Assembly: GCA_016946835.1 (NCBI GenBank)
Contig: JACVTC010000026.1
Location: 62,001-126,000 of the forward strand
Reading direction: 5' to 3'
From: Neocallimastix lanati (nom. inval.)
Lineage: Eukaryota > Neocallimastigomycota > Neocallimastigomycetes > Neocallimastigales > Neocallimastigaceae
DNA length: 64,000 nt
The notes below the pieces were generated by a model that had not been told where the DNA came from, did not search any database, and saw only the letters and a program-made list of their open reading frames with translations. Positions 1 through 11,040 of the stretch are shown piece by piece. A program made the position numbers and the translations under genes. Position 1 is the first letter of the stretch, and each line of letters opens with the position of its first letter.

Positions 1-1311
1 TTTAGGGCACGACTGGTCGCAAGGGGATTTAGTCAAAAAGAGGGAATAGATTTTAACCATACATATTCCCCTACATTAAATAGATTGTATTAAACTAATT
101 CTATTTATTGCCGCAAAGTTTAAATGGAATGTCCAACAATTAGATATTAAAGCCGCCTACCTTAACGCAAATTTGGACAAAAATATTTATGTTTCCATTC
201 CTCCAGGGGATGTAAATTACAAAAACGGATTTTGGTTATTAAATAAAGCACTATACGGCCTAAAACAATCTGGCCGACAATGGAATATTAAAATTACAAA
301 ATTTCTCATTGATAATGGATTTGTTCAACTTAACTCTGAAAAATGTATTTTTAAAAAGGTAGCAAATAGAGTATTAATCGCTATCACAGGCATATATGTG
401 GACAATATGATTATTACGGGTTATGATAATGAAATTTTTTCTATTATAAAATTAAAAGAAAATATAAAATTTCAAAATGTGAACCAATAAAATACATTCT
501 TGGAATAAAAATTGATAAAGTTAAAAATAAATTTATTATTTCCCAAAAAGGATTTATTAAAAATTATTAGAAAAATTTAACATTAAATATACAAAAAGAA
601 ATAATACGCCATGTACAGGCAATAAATTAATATCTGAAAATAAAGATCCATTTAATAAAACTATTTATAAAAGTGCTATTGGATCTTTAATATTTCTAGC
701 AAAATGTACAAGACCAGATATTACATATGCCGTACCTAAAGCCGCAAGAAAATCTGAAAATCCCTGTGTATCCGACTGGAAAGCAGTAACAAATATTATG
801 AAATATTTAAAAAATACTATAGATTATAAATTATTATGATGGGATAGGAACTATAACTGGATATTCTGATGCTGATTATGCTGGAGATATAACAGATAGA
901 AAATCTACTTTTGGTTTCATAATTATGTTAGGAAACTCGCCTTTAATTTGGTCTTCTAAAAAACAATCTACAGTTGCCACTTCTACTGCAGAAGCAAAAT
1001 ACGTTAGTACCGCTGAATGTCTGAAAACTATTTTATGGTTAAGAAATATTTTATATAAACTACTTAATTTTAGTAAAACCATTACAATTTACACGGACAA
1101 TTTAGCAAGTAAGACAAGCATTGAAAATGGAGAATTAAATTCGAAGTTAAAATATAATGATATTAAATATCATTTTAATAAGGATTATATTGAAAAGAAA
1201 ATTATAAAATTGGAATATGTTGATTCTCAAAACATGCTTGCTGACATATTCACAAAAGATTTAAATGGAAAGAAAATATTAAATTTTTCAAATAAAATTT
1301 TTATTTCATAA
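1..1311 (+). pseudogene. Ty1/copia reverse transcriptase-RNase H remnant
   Basis: This is the 3' part of a copia pol gene, cut by the window start. Visible in order are the RT palm block (ARLVARGFSQ, then LDIKAAYLNA), KALYGLKQSGRQW, a YVDNM box near 398-412, the RNase H connection, and RNase H (STAEAKY, IYTDNLASK, NMLADIFTK), ending with a stop at 1309-1311. The catalytic YVDD box reads YVDN, so the second metal-binding Asp is lost. Reading frame changes near 90, near 490 and near 570, and again around 840-920, so no full protein can be made. The closest relatives in the window are the copia elements at 9303-10907 (+) and 11527-17654 (-). A purine tract at 1325-1331 marks the expected start of its 3' LTR. 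It is a decayed insertion. Confidence 0.9.
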
Positions 1312-2325
1312 TAAAATTATATTTGCGGGGGAGTATTAAGATTTAAGTTTACTTTAATAATAATAAATTAAATATAAACTAATAGATATAAATGTAATAT
1401 AAAATAGTTATTATTATTATAAATATTATAATTATTATTATTAAAATTATAATTATTATTATTATTATTATTATTATCATAAGTATTCATTTTCAATTGA
1501 ATATTATTACCAATACCGGTATTAAATTTAGTAATATTTAATGGTTTATCTATTACTTTAGAATTATTAAATTTATCTTCAATATTTACCTTTCCTTTTT
1601 TATTAATATACACATTTAAATTTTTATTTTTATTTTTATTTAATTTCAAATTTCCTTTTATTATTTTGTAGTATTTTTTATTTATTTTATTGTTTTCGTA
1701 CATATTAGTAACCTGTTTTTCTAAATTTATTATGTAATTATTATTATTAATATTTTTCTAGTTTATTAGAGTACCCTGTTGTAAAGAGACTTAGTCTGAT
1801 TGGGATACGTATACAAGGTTACACAGACTACAGATTAGAATAACTAGGTTAGAAAAATTTTTGCTGTGTATTTTATTTGTTATTTGGTTAGGGCTCTTTT
1901 ATTATTAAAACAAAATAATTATTTTATGAATCAATAGATTATTTAATTAAAATATAATCCGAATAAATAATTCATATAAATTTTATTTGGTAACACGTAA
2001 TTAATGTAAAATAAAGAATCTTTGCTATGTTTACATGGCTTATAATTTTTTACATTTTATTTCTATTATTAATTCCTAATCTAAATAAATTTTTATTTTA
2101 ATTATTTAATAATAAATTGGATCCCTTGTTTATTTTGTTTTAAGTTTTCTTTAATATTATCTAGATAATTATAAAAATAAAATACTAGTTATTTTGTAAT
2201 TAATTTCCTAATCTAATAAGGGTATATTTTATATTTGATATATGTTATTTATATTTTAATAATTAAATTATAATAAAAATAATTATAAAAAATTTTAGTT
2301 AATTTTAATTAACACCCTTAAACTT
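1312..2325. other. AT-rich noncoding DNA after the copia remnant, with PPT and probable 3' LTR start
   Basis: A GGGGGAG tract at about 1326-1332 looks like a copia polypurine tract, and the sequence after it is probably a diverged 3' LTR whose far end I cannot define. An Asn-rich open frame on the minus strand (1368-1703) is low complexity and not credible as a gene. A slightly more GC-rich patch at 1770-1845 has a short inverted repeat (AGTCTG/CAGACT). No gene is seen. Confidence 0.5.
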
Positions 2326-2478
2326 TAAATGTAAATATCTCGACATCTAGGAGGCTTTGAGACCTCGTATGATGACGAAATTATTTTTCTCTTCGCAATC
2401 TATCGGTTGCGCCTATTTTTTAACCCTCCATCAGGGCGATTTGGGGAGTTATGGACTTTTAAAGTCAAAGCCCATTTT
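2326..2478. other. GC-richer island of unknown function
   Basis: About 150 bp of distinctly higher GC than either side. It contains a short inverted repeat GAGG/CCTC near 2350-2370, a GACTTTTAAAGTC palindrome near 2455-2467, and a run of six T directly after GCCCA at its right end, which on the plus strand resembles a Pol III terminator. There is no convincing ORF or recognisable tRNA, snRNA or rRNA. It may be a small RNA gene or a fragment of an unrecognised repeat. Confidence 0.35.
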
Positions 2479-2650
2479 TTATTAACTTTATTTATTTATT
2501 TTATTAATTTAATATATTCTTTTTTAAACGAATATTTTATTTTAAAATTTTAATTTATTATAATTTCTTATTTATTATTTTCTAATTGTGAAGTTACTAA
2601 TTTCAATAAAAGTAATTTCAAATTTTATTTTAATTTCATTTTTCATATTT

Positions 2651-4995
2651 TTACACCTGTATAATTTGTTTTCCAATTATATAATTATTAGTATCACTAA
2701 CAATTATTTCTTCAAATTTGAATTGCTCTAAATCAATATTTTGATTATTGAATATTAAATTCCATAATAAATGAAAAATATCATATGTAATATCTACATT
2801 TTTAATTAATTCTAATAAAATTTTCTCAAATTTAATATTTTTTATGATTTCTTTTGGTAAAGAATGCTTTGTTGAAATTATAATTTTGTTTATTAAATAA
2901 ATTTTCCTATTCTTAATACATACTTTGATTATGTTTTCGAAATCAATATTTGGATTAAAAATTTTATTTTCAAATAAAATATTTAATATCCGATCAAAAC
3001 TTTTTAAATTTTCATTCTTTTCGTCCTTATAAAAATATTCTATTAATTTTATTAGGATATCATTTACATTACTTTTTGAGAGGACCACTTCTTCAAAGTA
3101 AACTATCCATTTTAATATTTCTTCGATCCCTTTTAAATTATTTTTTTAATATAACTAATTATTACTTCATAAAAATCTATTTCATTAAAAAAAGCTTTGT
3201 TTTTTTATGGTATTCATTATTATAGTAATTAAAAAATATTTATTTGAATATTTTATTAATTTCAAATTATTTTCAAAGGTTTTATAATGATTATTATTTA
3301 AATCAATTTCTAAAAATTCTTTAAATATATTTAAATTTTTATCTAAATTTAAATTATATCTATAATCTTGTATAATTGCTTCATAGATTAAATTTCGATT
3401 TATTCTTTTTAATATAGCTTCATTTTTATCTTTTTCATATAACAATAAAAATTTTAAGACCTCATAATTAACTGTCTTAGTAAATGTTAATTTATTTTTT
3501 ATTATAGTATCCTCATCTAAAGTTACAATGACTTTTTCATACCAATCTTGGCATATTTTGAAATGATATTTTACTTGATTTAAACATTGAAATATTTGAT
3601 TATTTGTTAATGGAATTTTATTTTTATATGCATTTAATAAATCAGTTATATATTCATATCTATTAAATTTAGTGTTATCATTTTTTGAATAGCAATAAAA
3701 AATACTTTTAAAAAAAATCAATTTTTTTATTTTCTATGTAGGTAGGAACTGATTTAAAAAGAGAATATTTAATATTTCTACATATTTCTTTAATTATATC
3801 TTTTTCACCTTCATCATTTTCTATTTGATTTAATTTATCAAAAATAAAATTTATTATTCTACCATTTACCTTCTTTTCTAAATAATACTTATTTATATAT
3901 TCAATTATATTTAAATGCTTATTATTAATATAATAAATTTTGGCTTTTAAAGAAATTAAATAGTTCGCTATATTCAAATTATTTCGTATAATAGCGGAAA
4001 ATAATTGTAAAGATGTGATTATCCCAATCACATTTTAAATTAAAAATTTTTCTTGTGTAATTCAAAAATGTAAATTATTCTTTGATTTATAAAATAATAA
4101 ACAAAGTAAATAAATCATATGAACTAAATTTTTGAATTATATTCTTTAAGCCACAAGATAAATTTTTAATGTAATAATTTTTATAAAATTTAATTCTGAG
4201 AAAATTATTGTTGTAAAATAATTTAAATGAAGTAATTAAAGTTTAAAGCAAAATAAATTAATAATTTATTTTGTGAAAATTAAGTTTCAAAATTTAATCA
4301 TGACTTCTTTAACATTGTTTTTAAATCGAAAATAAATAAAGACTTTACTTATAATATTAAAATAATAAATAGATAATAAATGTACTTAATTTTAATTATT
4401 TAGTATTTAGTTTAATTAATAATTATATTTTTCTAAATTTAGCTATAGTTTATAAATTTATTATTTAATAAAATTCATTAGGATAGTTTTATATTAAAAT
4501 ATATGTAATTTAAATAAAATAATATATTATCAATGTATTTAGGAAAAGTATAAATAGAAGATACTTTTCACATTTTTTCTCGATGTAATTGTTATTTAAC
4601 AAATAACTATTAAATATTAATAAAATATATTTTAATAAAAAATTTTTTAATAAAATAAAATTTATTGTATTTTGTTATTGTAATCTATTTTAGTGTTTTC
4701 TTTTACAATAATGGTGTTTTAGTAATGTTCTTGAAGACAATAGTATAATTAATGTTTTCATATTGGAATTCATCATAAATAAATTCAATTAATTTACGTG
4801 TTGATTTGTTTTGATATTTAATATTTTCGATTGTAAAAGTTAATATATCGAATGTTTTATTATTTATCTCTGATAAAATAAATCTATTACGCCTAATATA
4901 ATTTGCGATATCTTCAAAATTTGATTTATCATTGGATAAGTATCTATAAATTTTTTTTTAATACTTTTCTTTTATTTTCTATACTAAACATTTTA
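2651..4995 (-). pseudogene. Ankyrin-repeat-like gene, split by a solo LTR and frameshifted
   Basis: Read on the minus strand, an ATG near 4990 opens a short N-terminal piece (MFSIENKRK, then NFEDIANYIRRN, INNKTFDILTFTIEN, ending at TPL). The frame then hits a 702-bp inserted LTR. After it, FSAIIRNNLNIANYLI continues the same protein (4031-3708), followed by 3721-3185 and 3088-2651. The style of short helical repeats, with x-D-I-L-x-x-x-I-E motifs, resembles the divergent ankyrin-type proteins that are abundant in anaerobic gut fungi; that comparison is from memory. Frame changes sit in A or T runs (near 4951-4959, 3712-3720, 3130-3150), so homopolymer mutation or assembly error could cause them, but the LTR insertion is a true disruption. 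Function is unknown; protein-protein interaction is the generic role of such repeats. Confidence 0.65.
4006..4707 (+). repeat. Solo LTR inserted in the ankyrin-like gene
   Basis: The 702-bp block begins TGTAAAG and ends CTTTTACA (TG...CA with inverted ends). It is flanked by a perfect 5-bp target duplication, ATAAT at 4001-4005 and 4708-4712. Removing it with one duplication copy rejoins the host coding frame at TPL-FSAI. A TATAAATA box at about 4547-4556 and AATAAA-like signals further right give a plus orientation, antisense to the host gene. No internal retroelement sequence is present, so this is the product of LTR-LTR recombination. Confidence 0.85.
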
Positions 4996-6192
4996 AAATT
5001 ACGTTTCTACTTATATTAGGTATCTATAATATAATAATACGTTGTTAAAAAAATTATTTGATATTATCTATATTTAAAACACTATAAATTTTTATATACT
5101 TACCAAAATATATAAAATTAAAAAAAAAAGTATGCTAGAATAAATTTAAATAATATATATATATACATAAAAAAAAATAAAAAAGATATATTGAAAAAAA
5201 AATCAATTCAATTCATTATTTTTAATCTAAATTAATGTTATATTTTTTTTAATTCGTTTTTTATTATAAAGTAATTTAATAAAAATTCAAATAATCTTTA
5301 ATTATTATTATTTCTTATGTAAAAAAATTATTTAAATATACCTCAAAACTTATTAATAATAGTATATAAATATCCTTCCTACGAAGTTATCAAGTTAGCA
5401 TATAATTATTCTTATTAAAAAATATATTTTAAAATATATTATTAATATATAATATATACTAATCTTGGCCTCTTATTTGTAAAGAGAAGTATTAATTGAT
5501 AATACTAAAGACATATATATACTAAATATTAATAATTTTTAAAATTTGTTTAAACAATCTTTTTATTTATAAGAAAATATATTATTTAAAAAATAAAAAA
5601 AAAAAAATTAAAAATAAAAAGTAGATCAAATTTTTTTTAATAATAAATAAAGAATAAACAAAAAAAAAAAAAAAAAAAAAAAATTAAATCGGGCAGTGTT
5701 TATATGGTAGTGAGACATTTCGCCAAATTACATTCCGCTAATTTTATAGAAAGTGTGTGGCTTATTAAAAAAATGTTGCAATTCACCAAATTTAAAATTA
5801 ATAAATAAATAAATAATTTAAAAAACATTTTTAATTTTTATTTATTTATTCATTTATTTATTCATATCAATACGCCACTCTACGAAATGTATTTCTCCCT
5901 ATTTATGTAGTATTTTTTCTTTTAATTTATAATGTATTAAAGTTTTTAATGAACCTATTTTGTTTCACAATCGTGTATTTCGCAATGTGGCTTATTTTTA
6001 TGTTGCTTGTTTTTTATAATTAAATAAATAATAAATATTTTTTTTATATATATAATTTATTAATATTAAATTTTAAAAATAATTTTTTATAATTCTTTCT
6101 AATAGAATATATTATTATTTCTTTTGAAATAGTTATTTAATAATATATTTAATTGAAAAAAATATATTATTATTTCTTTTAAAATAATAATT
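4996..6192. other. Gene-free AT-rich spacer
   Basis: Nothing coding is visible. The stretch holds an A-run at 5659-5681 and a mildly GC-richer patch (5684-5995) with loosely similar inverted segments around GCGAAATGT / ACGAAATGT separated by ATTT-type repeats. The last 100 bp contain two copies of an AATATATTATTATTTCTTT motif. It may include the rest of an old LTR into which the next element jumped. Confidence 0.5.
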
Positions 6193-6197
6193 ATTAG

Positions 6198-6414
6198 TGT
6201 TACAATATGTGAATTTATATATTAAAACAATTCTAGATTAATGATAATATAAATTTAATATATATTTAATATAATGTAATTAATTAATAATATTCTATAA
6301 CAAGCCACATTTTGGTATAAATACATGTAAATTTTACTACGTTAAATCTTTGTAATTACCTATTTATATTTTATATAAATAAAACTTATTAATAAAAATC
6401 TTTAATAAATAACA
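6198..6414 (+). repeat. 5' LTR of the copia element
   Basis: A 217-bp LTR with TGTT...AACA ends. It has a TATAAATACATG promoter box near 6317 and AATAAA signals near its end (6378-6395). Its partner is 11041-11257. Confidence 0.95.
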
Positions 6415-6429
6415 GATTAAGAGTCTCAT
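6415..6429 (+). other. Primer-binding site matching the tRNA-Lys(CUU) anticodon arm
   Basis: GATTAAGAGTCTCAT starts at the base after the LTR. Its complement, ATGAGACTCTTAATC, is the anticodon stem-loop of eukaryotic tRNA-Lys(CUU), as I recall that tRNA. The 3' end of a primer would lie at about tRNA position 40. This matches the half-tRNA priming known for Drosophila copia and several yeast copia elements. The gag ATG follows only 6 nt later. Confidence 0.8.
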
Positions 6430-6435
6430 TTCAAA

Positions 6436-7491
6436 ATGGCTACTAACTTCTCCATCGATAAGCTCACCGGAAGTGAAAATTATCCAATTTGGTATGCTGC
6501 CATTTATGACCACTTTAAAACAAAGAAATTAACGAAATATGTAACTTCCAATTACTTAGCCACGTTGAAGATTTCGGAATCATCAACTGCCAATGAAAGG
6601 AAGTTTTATGACGACTGTATTGCTGAAGATGCTCAAGTATGTTCAGATATTACAGCAAATGTGGTCGACCGAATAAAATTCTTCATTAAAGACTCTCCAA
6701 ATGCGTACCATAAAATGCAGAAACTAAAAACACTATATTATATAGATAATTCGGCCCTTTGTGGTATGTGGATCAAACAATTATATACGATCCGCGCAAA
6801 TTCCTTCCATGAAACTATGGAAGTAATCAATGAAATCTGTGAACTATTTAGGCTTCTCAAAACATCTTCTATGGACCTTCCAAAAATGGAAAAAATATCA
6901 ATTATGTATGATGCACTTCCTAAGGAGCTACAAGACAAGGTCAAATTCAGTTCTTCTATGGAAGTAGGAACTTTTTACACTGAAATAAAGGACAAATACA
7001 CTATGTTATCCTACCGCCGAGAAAGAAAAAGTAATTATATTTCAAGAATCAACATTCAAAAATCAAAGGATAACTTAGGACAAACATCGAACAATGTATA
7101 CGAAGACAAAATGGACATTGATAATATTGAAAGTCACAGTATTAACTACGTTTCTAATGTACGTAATTATGATAAACAAATAAAATTTTGTATAATTTGT
7201 GGTAATCAAGGCCATTTTGCAAAAGACTGCTATTTTAATCCATGTGGTACAAACAAAAATAACTCAGGAGTTAAAATTATTAACAATAAAAACAATTACA
7301 ATAAAGGAAGCCGCAATAACAACAACAAAAGAAGAAATAAAAATAACAACCGTAAAAGAAGAAATAATAATACTATAAATAATATTGAATGTTTAGATGA
7401 AAGGGAATTTACTCCATGCTATGAAGAAATCAATACAATGCATGGTAAATTCATTGATAGTATAACAAACAAATCACATGATCTTAAATAA
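6436..7491 (+). CDS. Copia Gag (nucleocapsid)
   Basis: A 351-residue Gag. The N-terminal part (about 1-180) has the copia Gag fold signature LTGSENYPIW. A CCHC zinc knuckle, CIICGNQGHFAKDC, lies near residues 252-265, followed by a Lys/Asn/Arg-rich RNA-binding tail. The start is the first ATG after the PBS, with a leader of 6 nt. Gag assembles the virus-like particle and binds the element RNA. The frame ends at 7489-7491, and the protease frame continues one nucleotide forward (+1), overlapping by 14 nt around CTT AAA TAA. In the related minus-strand element gag runs straight into protease, so this is either a recent frameshift or a Ty1-like +1 signal (CTT-A); I favour mutation. Confidence 0.85.
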   Translation: MATNFSIDKLTGSENYPIWYAAIYDHFKTKKLTKYVTSNYLATLKISESSTANERKFYDDCIAEDAQVCSDITANVVDRIKFFIKDSPNAYHKMQKLKTLYYIDNSALCGMWIKQLYTIRANSFHETMEVINEICELFRLLKTSSMDLPKMEKISIMYDALPKELQDKVKFSSSMEVGTFYTEIKDKYTMLSYRRERKSNYISRINIQKSKDNLGQTSNNVYEDKMDIDNIESHSINYVSNVRNYDKQIKFCIICGNQGHFAKDCYFNPCGTNKNNSGVKIINNKNNYNKGSRNNNNKRRNKNNNRKRRNNNTINNIECLDEREFTPCYEEINTMHGKFIDSITNKSHDLK

Positions 7492-9279
7492 TTCTATATT
7501 ATATGAAAATCACGTGATAAATAAACCAGAAGATTTAAACGAAAATACTGTTTCTCTAACTCAAAATACAAAAGTTTCATCAGAAAATTACATTTTCAAT
7601 TCACGTGACAATATTGGTCACGATACTACTAGAACCATACTTTGGATTTACGATACAGGATCCAGTGAACATATTACGAATGATATTTCAATTCTGGAAA
7701 ATTTTACCAAAACAAATATTACTATGAAGTGTGCAAATAAATCTACATGCACATTTGAAGGATTTGGAAGATTTAATGGCATAATCAACGGCCACAAAAT
7801 TATACTAGAAAAAGTACTTTACTCCAAAGACATAAACAAAAATCTTATAGGTGGTGTCAAACTTGCTAAGGATGGTTATAACGCCACTATATTATATAAA
7901 AATGACAATATTTATCTAAAAATTTTAAAAATAATTATTAAATTGGGGAATTCGCCACAAACAATACAAATACTTTTGTTATCCCTTCTACTCAATATTA
8001 TAAACCTGATATAAACTCTACAGAATTAAATAATCAATCATTAATGCTTTGGCATCAAAGACTCGGTCACTTTTATCAAAGGGATATTTCAAAATACCTT
8101 GAATTACACAACATCAAAACTAATAACTGTTTGGAATGCGCCATATCCAAACTTAAATCAAAGCCACACAATAAAACTCCTCCAAAGGCTCAAAAGGTTC
8201 TCGAAACGATACATTCAGACATTATGGGGCCTATTAATCCGGTATCTCAAGATTAACTTCAAATACACTATTACCTTCATTGATGAATTTAGTCGAAAAT
8301 CTTGGGTATACCTTATGAAAGAAAAATCGGAGGCAGTAAATATAATTATTAATTTTATTAAATACATCAATAATCACTTTGAAAATAAAATTAAATATTT
8401 TAAATCTGACAATGGCAGAGAATACAATAATTCTCGTATCAAAAAATTCTGCAGAAAGATGGGTATTAAAAAGATATTTTCTACTCCATATAATCCACAA
8501 AACAACGGTATTGCAGAAAGGTATAATCAAACATTACAAAACGCAACCAAAACATTAATTCATTGGGCTAAGCTAAGCCTCGATTTTTAGTCTTTTGCTG
8601 TTATATATTCTAATTTTTTGTACAATATAACGCCACATGAAAATATTTCTAATCTGATTCCGAATGAAATATTTTATAACAGAAAAGTTAATCTAGATAA
8701 AGTTAAAGTTTTTGGTTGTGTTATGCACTACAATAATACTATGAATAAAAACTCTAAATTTGACCAAGCACCAAACAAGGTATATTTTTAGGAATTAACA
8801 TTGATTCAAATAGCTACATAGCAATGGATTTTAAGGATCAAAGTATTCATTTAGTTAAGGGAGCTATATTCCAAGAAGATTTACCAGCAAATTATATTTT
8901 TAATTACGAATTACACAAATACAATAACTATAACAATAAAAACACTCCATCATTAATTTATAATAATAATATTGATCATTCATTATTTGAAAATAATGAT
9001 GATTTAAATGACAAAATAAATAATCAAAACAATTTAAATCACAATATTAATAATAAGGATGCGCCACAAAATGAACCAAATAACATTGATGAAAATATTA
9101 ATAATAACGATCAATTAAACAACAAATTATCATCAGACATACAACCCTATAACAATTCAGACGATTCTATAACTTTGAACAATTCGAATACGTACACTAA
9201 TAATCTAAACAATCATAAATCAAATAAAAGAACATTAGACATGGATAATAACATAAATAACAAAAGACACGTGATATAA
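7478..9279 (+). pseudogene. Copia protease-integrase region with several frame breaks
   Basis: Pieces in different frames keep the copia order. Protease has an intact YDTGSSEHIT active site (about 7645-7680). The GAG-pre-integrase HHCC zinc finger lies at 8044-8160 (WHQRLGHF, then CLECAISK). The integrase core has its first Asp in IHSD (about 8222), the second in KSDNGREY (about 8405), and Glu in NGIAERYN (about 8515). A linker rich in Asn/Asp follows (8824-9279). Frame changes lie near 7925-8010, near 8250, near 8785 and near 9279, with an in-frame TAG at 8588-8590 where relatives have Trp. The integrase domain itself could not be made in one piece as written. Either the copy is defective and moved in trans, or the assembly has indels in A/T runs. 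Confidence 0.8.
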
Positions 9280-9302
9280 ATGTACCAACTCCACAAATTT
9301 TA

Positions 9303-10907
9303 ATGAAACGCCACGATAGTCCATTAATTAAAGAATCAAGCAAAAAACGGGACATTAATTTATCTATTCAATCTATCGAACTCGATAACCCATTAAGTTT
9401 TAATCAAGCTATCACATGTAAAAATAAAGAAAAATGGATTGAAGCCATCAAAGAAGAATTAAATAATTTATATAGAAATAAAACAATGACTTTTGTAAGA
9501 CATATACCTAATAACAAATCAGTTATTACTACAAAATGGGTATTTGCCACAAAAAGAGATAAAAATAATAATATTTCAAAATACAAAGCTCTCTTAGTTG
9601 CCCGTGGATTTACACAAAAATACGGTACAGACTTCGATTTAACATATTCACCAACATTAAATTCAGACAGTTTAAAGCTAATAATCTCTATAACTTCAAA
9701 ACTACATTGGAATATGTTTCAGTTAGACATAAAGTCAGCATATTTAAATGCTGATCTAGACAAAGTAATTTATACATCAATTCCGCAAGGTGATCCAAAT
9801 TATGGTAAAGGTTTTTGGAAGTTAAACAAAGCATTATACGCCTTACGCCTGTCAGGAAGGCAATGGTACAAAACAATCACTAATTTTATTACTAACAATG
9901 GATTTAAACAATTAAAGTCTGAACCTTGTATGTTCTTCAAAATTTTCAATAATAAAGTCACGTGTTTGATTGGCATCTACGTTGATGATATGATAATCAC
10001 GGGATCAGATCAGGAAATAAAATTTTTCATAAATAAAATAACAAAAAGATTTAATATATCTAATTGTGAACCAGTTAAATATATTTTAGGAATAACTGTT
10101 GAAAATAAAAATAAGCAATATTACGTACATCAAAGAAACTTTATAGATAATTTACTCAAATCCTACAAAATTAATAATATTAAAAAATGTAATACACCAT
10201 GCTCTGGAGATAATATTATTTCTGAAAATAATACTCCGTTTGACCCTACTATTTATAAAAGTGCCATTGGTTCACTTATTTATCTAGCAAAATGTACTAG
10301 ACCTGACATTTCATTCTCGGTCCATAAAGCTGCAAGACACTGTGAAAACCCAACAACTTCTGATTGGAAAAAAGTAATAAATATTTTTAAATATTTAAAC
10401 AATACTAAAAATTTTAAATTATTATTCAACGGACAAGGATATATACATGCTTATACAGATGCCGATTTTGCAGGAGATAAAGAAGACAGAAAATCTACCT
10501 CTGGTCATATTATTTTAATGGGAAATTCACCTATTTGTTGGTATTCCAAGAAACAAAACACAGTTGCTACTTCTACTGCAGAGGCAGAATATATAAGTAC
10601 ATCTGAATGTACAAAGAAAGTATTATGGATTAGGAATATATTAATTGAATTATTTAATAAGAAATCACCAATAACTATATATACTGACAATATGGCATCA
10701 AAAATCTGCATTGAAAATGGAGAAATTAACACAAAACTTAAACATATTTCTATAAAATATTATTTTAATAGAGATAATATTATAAAAAATAGAAATAAAT
10801 TAGAATATAAAAACACTAATGAAATGCTTGCTGATGCATTAACTAAAAATATAAATGGATCTAAAATGAAAACATTTACAGATAAAATTTTTTATAAATC
10901 ACATTAA
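9303..10907 (+). CDS. Copia reverse transcriptase-RNase H
   Basis: An intact 534-residue frame. RT blocks are visible: TTKWVFATKRD, KYKALLVARGFTQ, DIKSAYLNADL, KALYALRLSGRQW, and the catalytic YVDDM near residues 226-230. The connection RPDISFSVHKAA leads to RNase H with AYTDADFAGD, STAEAEYISTSE, IYTDNMASK and NEMLADALTK, which carry the acidic residues. It converts element RNA to cDNA inside the particle and removes the RNA strand. The frame is offset from the preceding linker frame, so the original ATG of the polyprotein lies upstream. Compared with the other copia copies here this is the only intact RT. It ends 124 bp before the purine tract. Confidence 0.9.
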   Translation: MKRHDSPLIKESSKKRDINLSIQSIELDNPLSFNQAITCKNKEKWIEAIKEELNNLYRNKTMTFVRHIPNNKSVITTKWVFATKRDKNNNISKYKALLVARGFTQKYGTDFDLTYSPTLNSDSLKLIISITSKLHWNMFQLDIKSAYLNADLDKVIYTSIPQGDPNYGKGFWKLNKALYALRLSGRQWYKTITNFITNNGFKQLKSEPCMFFKIFNNKVTCLIGIYVDDMIITGSDQEIKFFINKITKRFNISNCEPVKYILGITVENKNKQYYVHQRNFIDNLLKSYKINNIKKCNTPCSGDNIISENNTPFDPTIYKSAIGSLIYLAKCTRPDISFSVHKAARHCENPTTSDWKKVINIFKYLNNTKNFKLLFNGQGYIHAYTDADFAGDKEDRKSTSGHIILMGNSPICWYSKKQNTVATSTAEAEYISTSECTKKVLWIRNILIELFNKKSPITIYTDNMASKICIENGEINTKLKHISIKYYFNRDNIIKNRNKLEYKNTNEMLADALTKNINGSKMKTFTDKIFYKSH

Positions 10908-11040
10908 TTCAAAATTTATTTTCATAAATCTATTAAAATTAATACATTAAATTTTATTTAATATTTATATAAATTTATTTATTTTATATCTAAATAATTT
11001 AAACTAAAATTATTTTAAATAATTTAAGTTTAGAAGGGAA

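Noticed and set aside
1368-1703. 111-codon minus-strand ORF
   Set aside because: Asn/Lys/Tyr low complexity from ATT/AAT repeats; no homologous motif, lies in the probable LTR of a decayed copia.
5684-5995. Possible foldback transposon (inverted GCGAAATGT / ACGAAATGT segments around ATTT repeats)
   Set aside because: The arms match poorly, ends are undefined and no target duplication is visible.
6738-6944. Minus-strand ORFs inside retroelement coding regions (also near 8234, 10505, 16839, 20161, 36000)
   Set aside because: Shadows of well-supported genes on the other strand with no motifs of their own.
7478-7491. Ty1-like +1 programmed frameshift (CTT-A) between copia gag and protease
   Set aside because: The codon context differs from CTT AGG C, other frame breaks follow downstream, and the sister element has gag and protease in one frame, so mutation or assembly error is more likely.
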